A stretch of 5,452 bases of DNA, from the NCBI GenBank assembly GCA_044344145.1, contig JBIJDM010000198.1, positions 1 to 5,452 of the forward strand. Direction: 5' to 3'. The translations under genes were made by a program, and so were the position numbers. Under the pieces are notes generated by a model, which was not told the DNA's origin, made no database searches, and saw nothing but the letters and a program-made list of their open reading frames with translations. The DNA comes from JBAXGE01 sp044344145 (GTDB lineage: Bacteria; Planctomycetota; Phycisphaerae; WQYP01). Of the stretch, positions 5,270 through 5,452 are shown piece after piece (the stretch's first letter is position 1; every line of letters begins with the position of its first letter).

Positions 5270-5358
5270 GCGGAACCGGGGCGGGTAGGGAACTGGAGGG
5301 AACCACAGATGGGGATGGAGGGTAGCGGTATGGGGGGCATCACTGGACAAGTAAGTCG

Positions 5359-5452
5359 TTACACCGTGCCGCGGACGCGGGCTACCAGGCTGGGGAGGAG
5401 GGCGAGGACGGTTTGCAGGTCGGTGGCGGTGGTCAGGGGGGAGAGGGAGAAG
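5359..5452 (-). CDS. Cysteine desulfurase, C-terminal end (partial)
   Basis: Only the last 30 codons are inside the window, ending in TAA at 5359-5361. They read FSLSPLTTATDLQTVLALLP then SLVARVRGTV, which closely follows the usual end of NifS/IscS-type cysteine desulfurases (consensus roughly RFSLGRFTTEEEIDxAVxxLPxxVxRLR). The family is pyridoxal-phosphate dependent and takes sulfur from cysteine for iron-sulfur cluster and thiolated tRNA synthesis. The active-site cysteine and lysine lie upstream, outside the window, so the subtype cannot be decided. The gene runs in the same direction as coaD and ends 124 bp before it. No hairpin terminator is seen in the gap. Confidence 0.6.
   Translation of the reverse strand, partial: FSLSPLTTATDLQTVLALLPSLVARVRGTV

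Overview
The window is GC-rich apart from one short AT-rich patch. It looks like a piece of bacterial chromosome, probably from a Gram-negative-type lineage with long repetitive intergenic spacers. Motifs such as ACCACGGAGG-ACACGG and tandem AATTACG recall spacers I associate with Planctomycetota and other PVC or environmental genomes. That placement comes from memory, not from a search, and is only suggestive. The + strand is strongly G-rich over C whichever strand is coding, so it is probably the leading replication strand.

Left part (1-2048, minus strand): two glycan genes. A family 2 glycosyltransferase (1344-2048) is followed 14 bp later by a large multi-membrane GT39/ArnT-like glycosyltransferase (1-1329) that runs off the left edge. 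Together they suggest polyprenyl-phosphate-sugar synthesis and transfer of that sugar on the outer face of the membrane.

Middle (2049-4290): a divergent intergenic region leads into two plus-strand genes, a DedA-family membrane protein (2236-2910) and a CorA magnesium/cobalt transporter (3079-4290, TTG start). Each is followed within 0-2 bp of its stop codon by the same composite intergenic repeat.

Right part (4291-5452): a gene-poor, patchy region. It holds the second repeat copy, a strong hairpin, a single 32-nt sequence shaped like a type I-C CRISPR repeat, and an AT-rich island (about 4590-4990) with reversed GC skew. The island carries a small predicted membrane protein (4672-4908) with a good ribosome binding site and an overlapping downstream frame broken by an in-frame TAA. 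It abuts a broken coaD: the first ~73 residues of phosphopantetheine adenylyltransferase are clear, about 42 residues are missing, a scrap of the C-terminal half follows out of frame, and then the island begins. At the right edge is the last 30 residues of a cysteine desulfurase (5359-5452).

The most unusual part of the window is the coaD/island/solitary-repeat region (about 4420-5016). It could be a real insertion-deletion scar or an assembly artefact. The sequence alone does not show that it is a new functional system.
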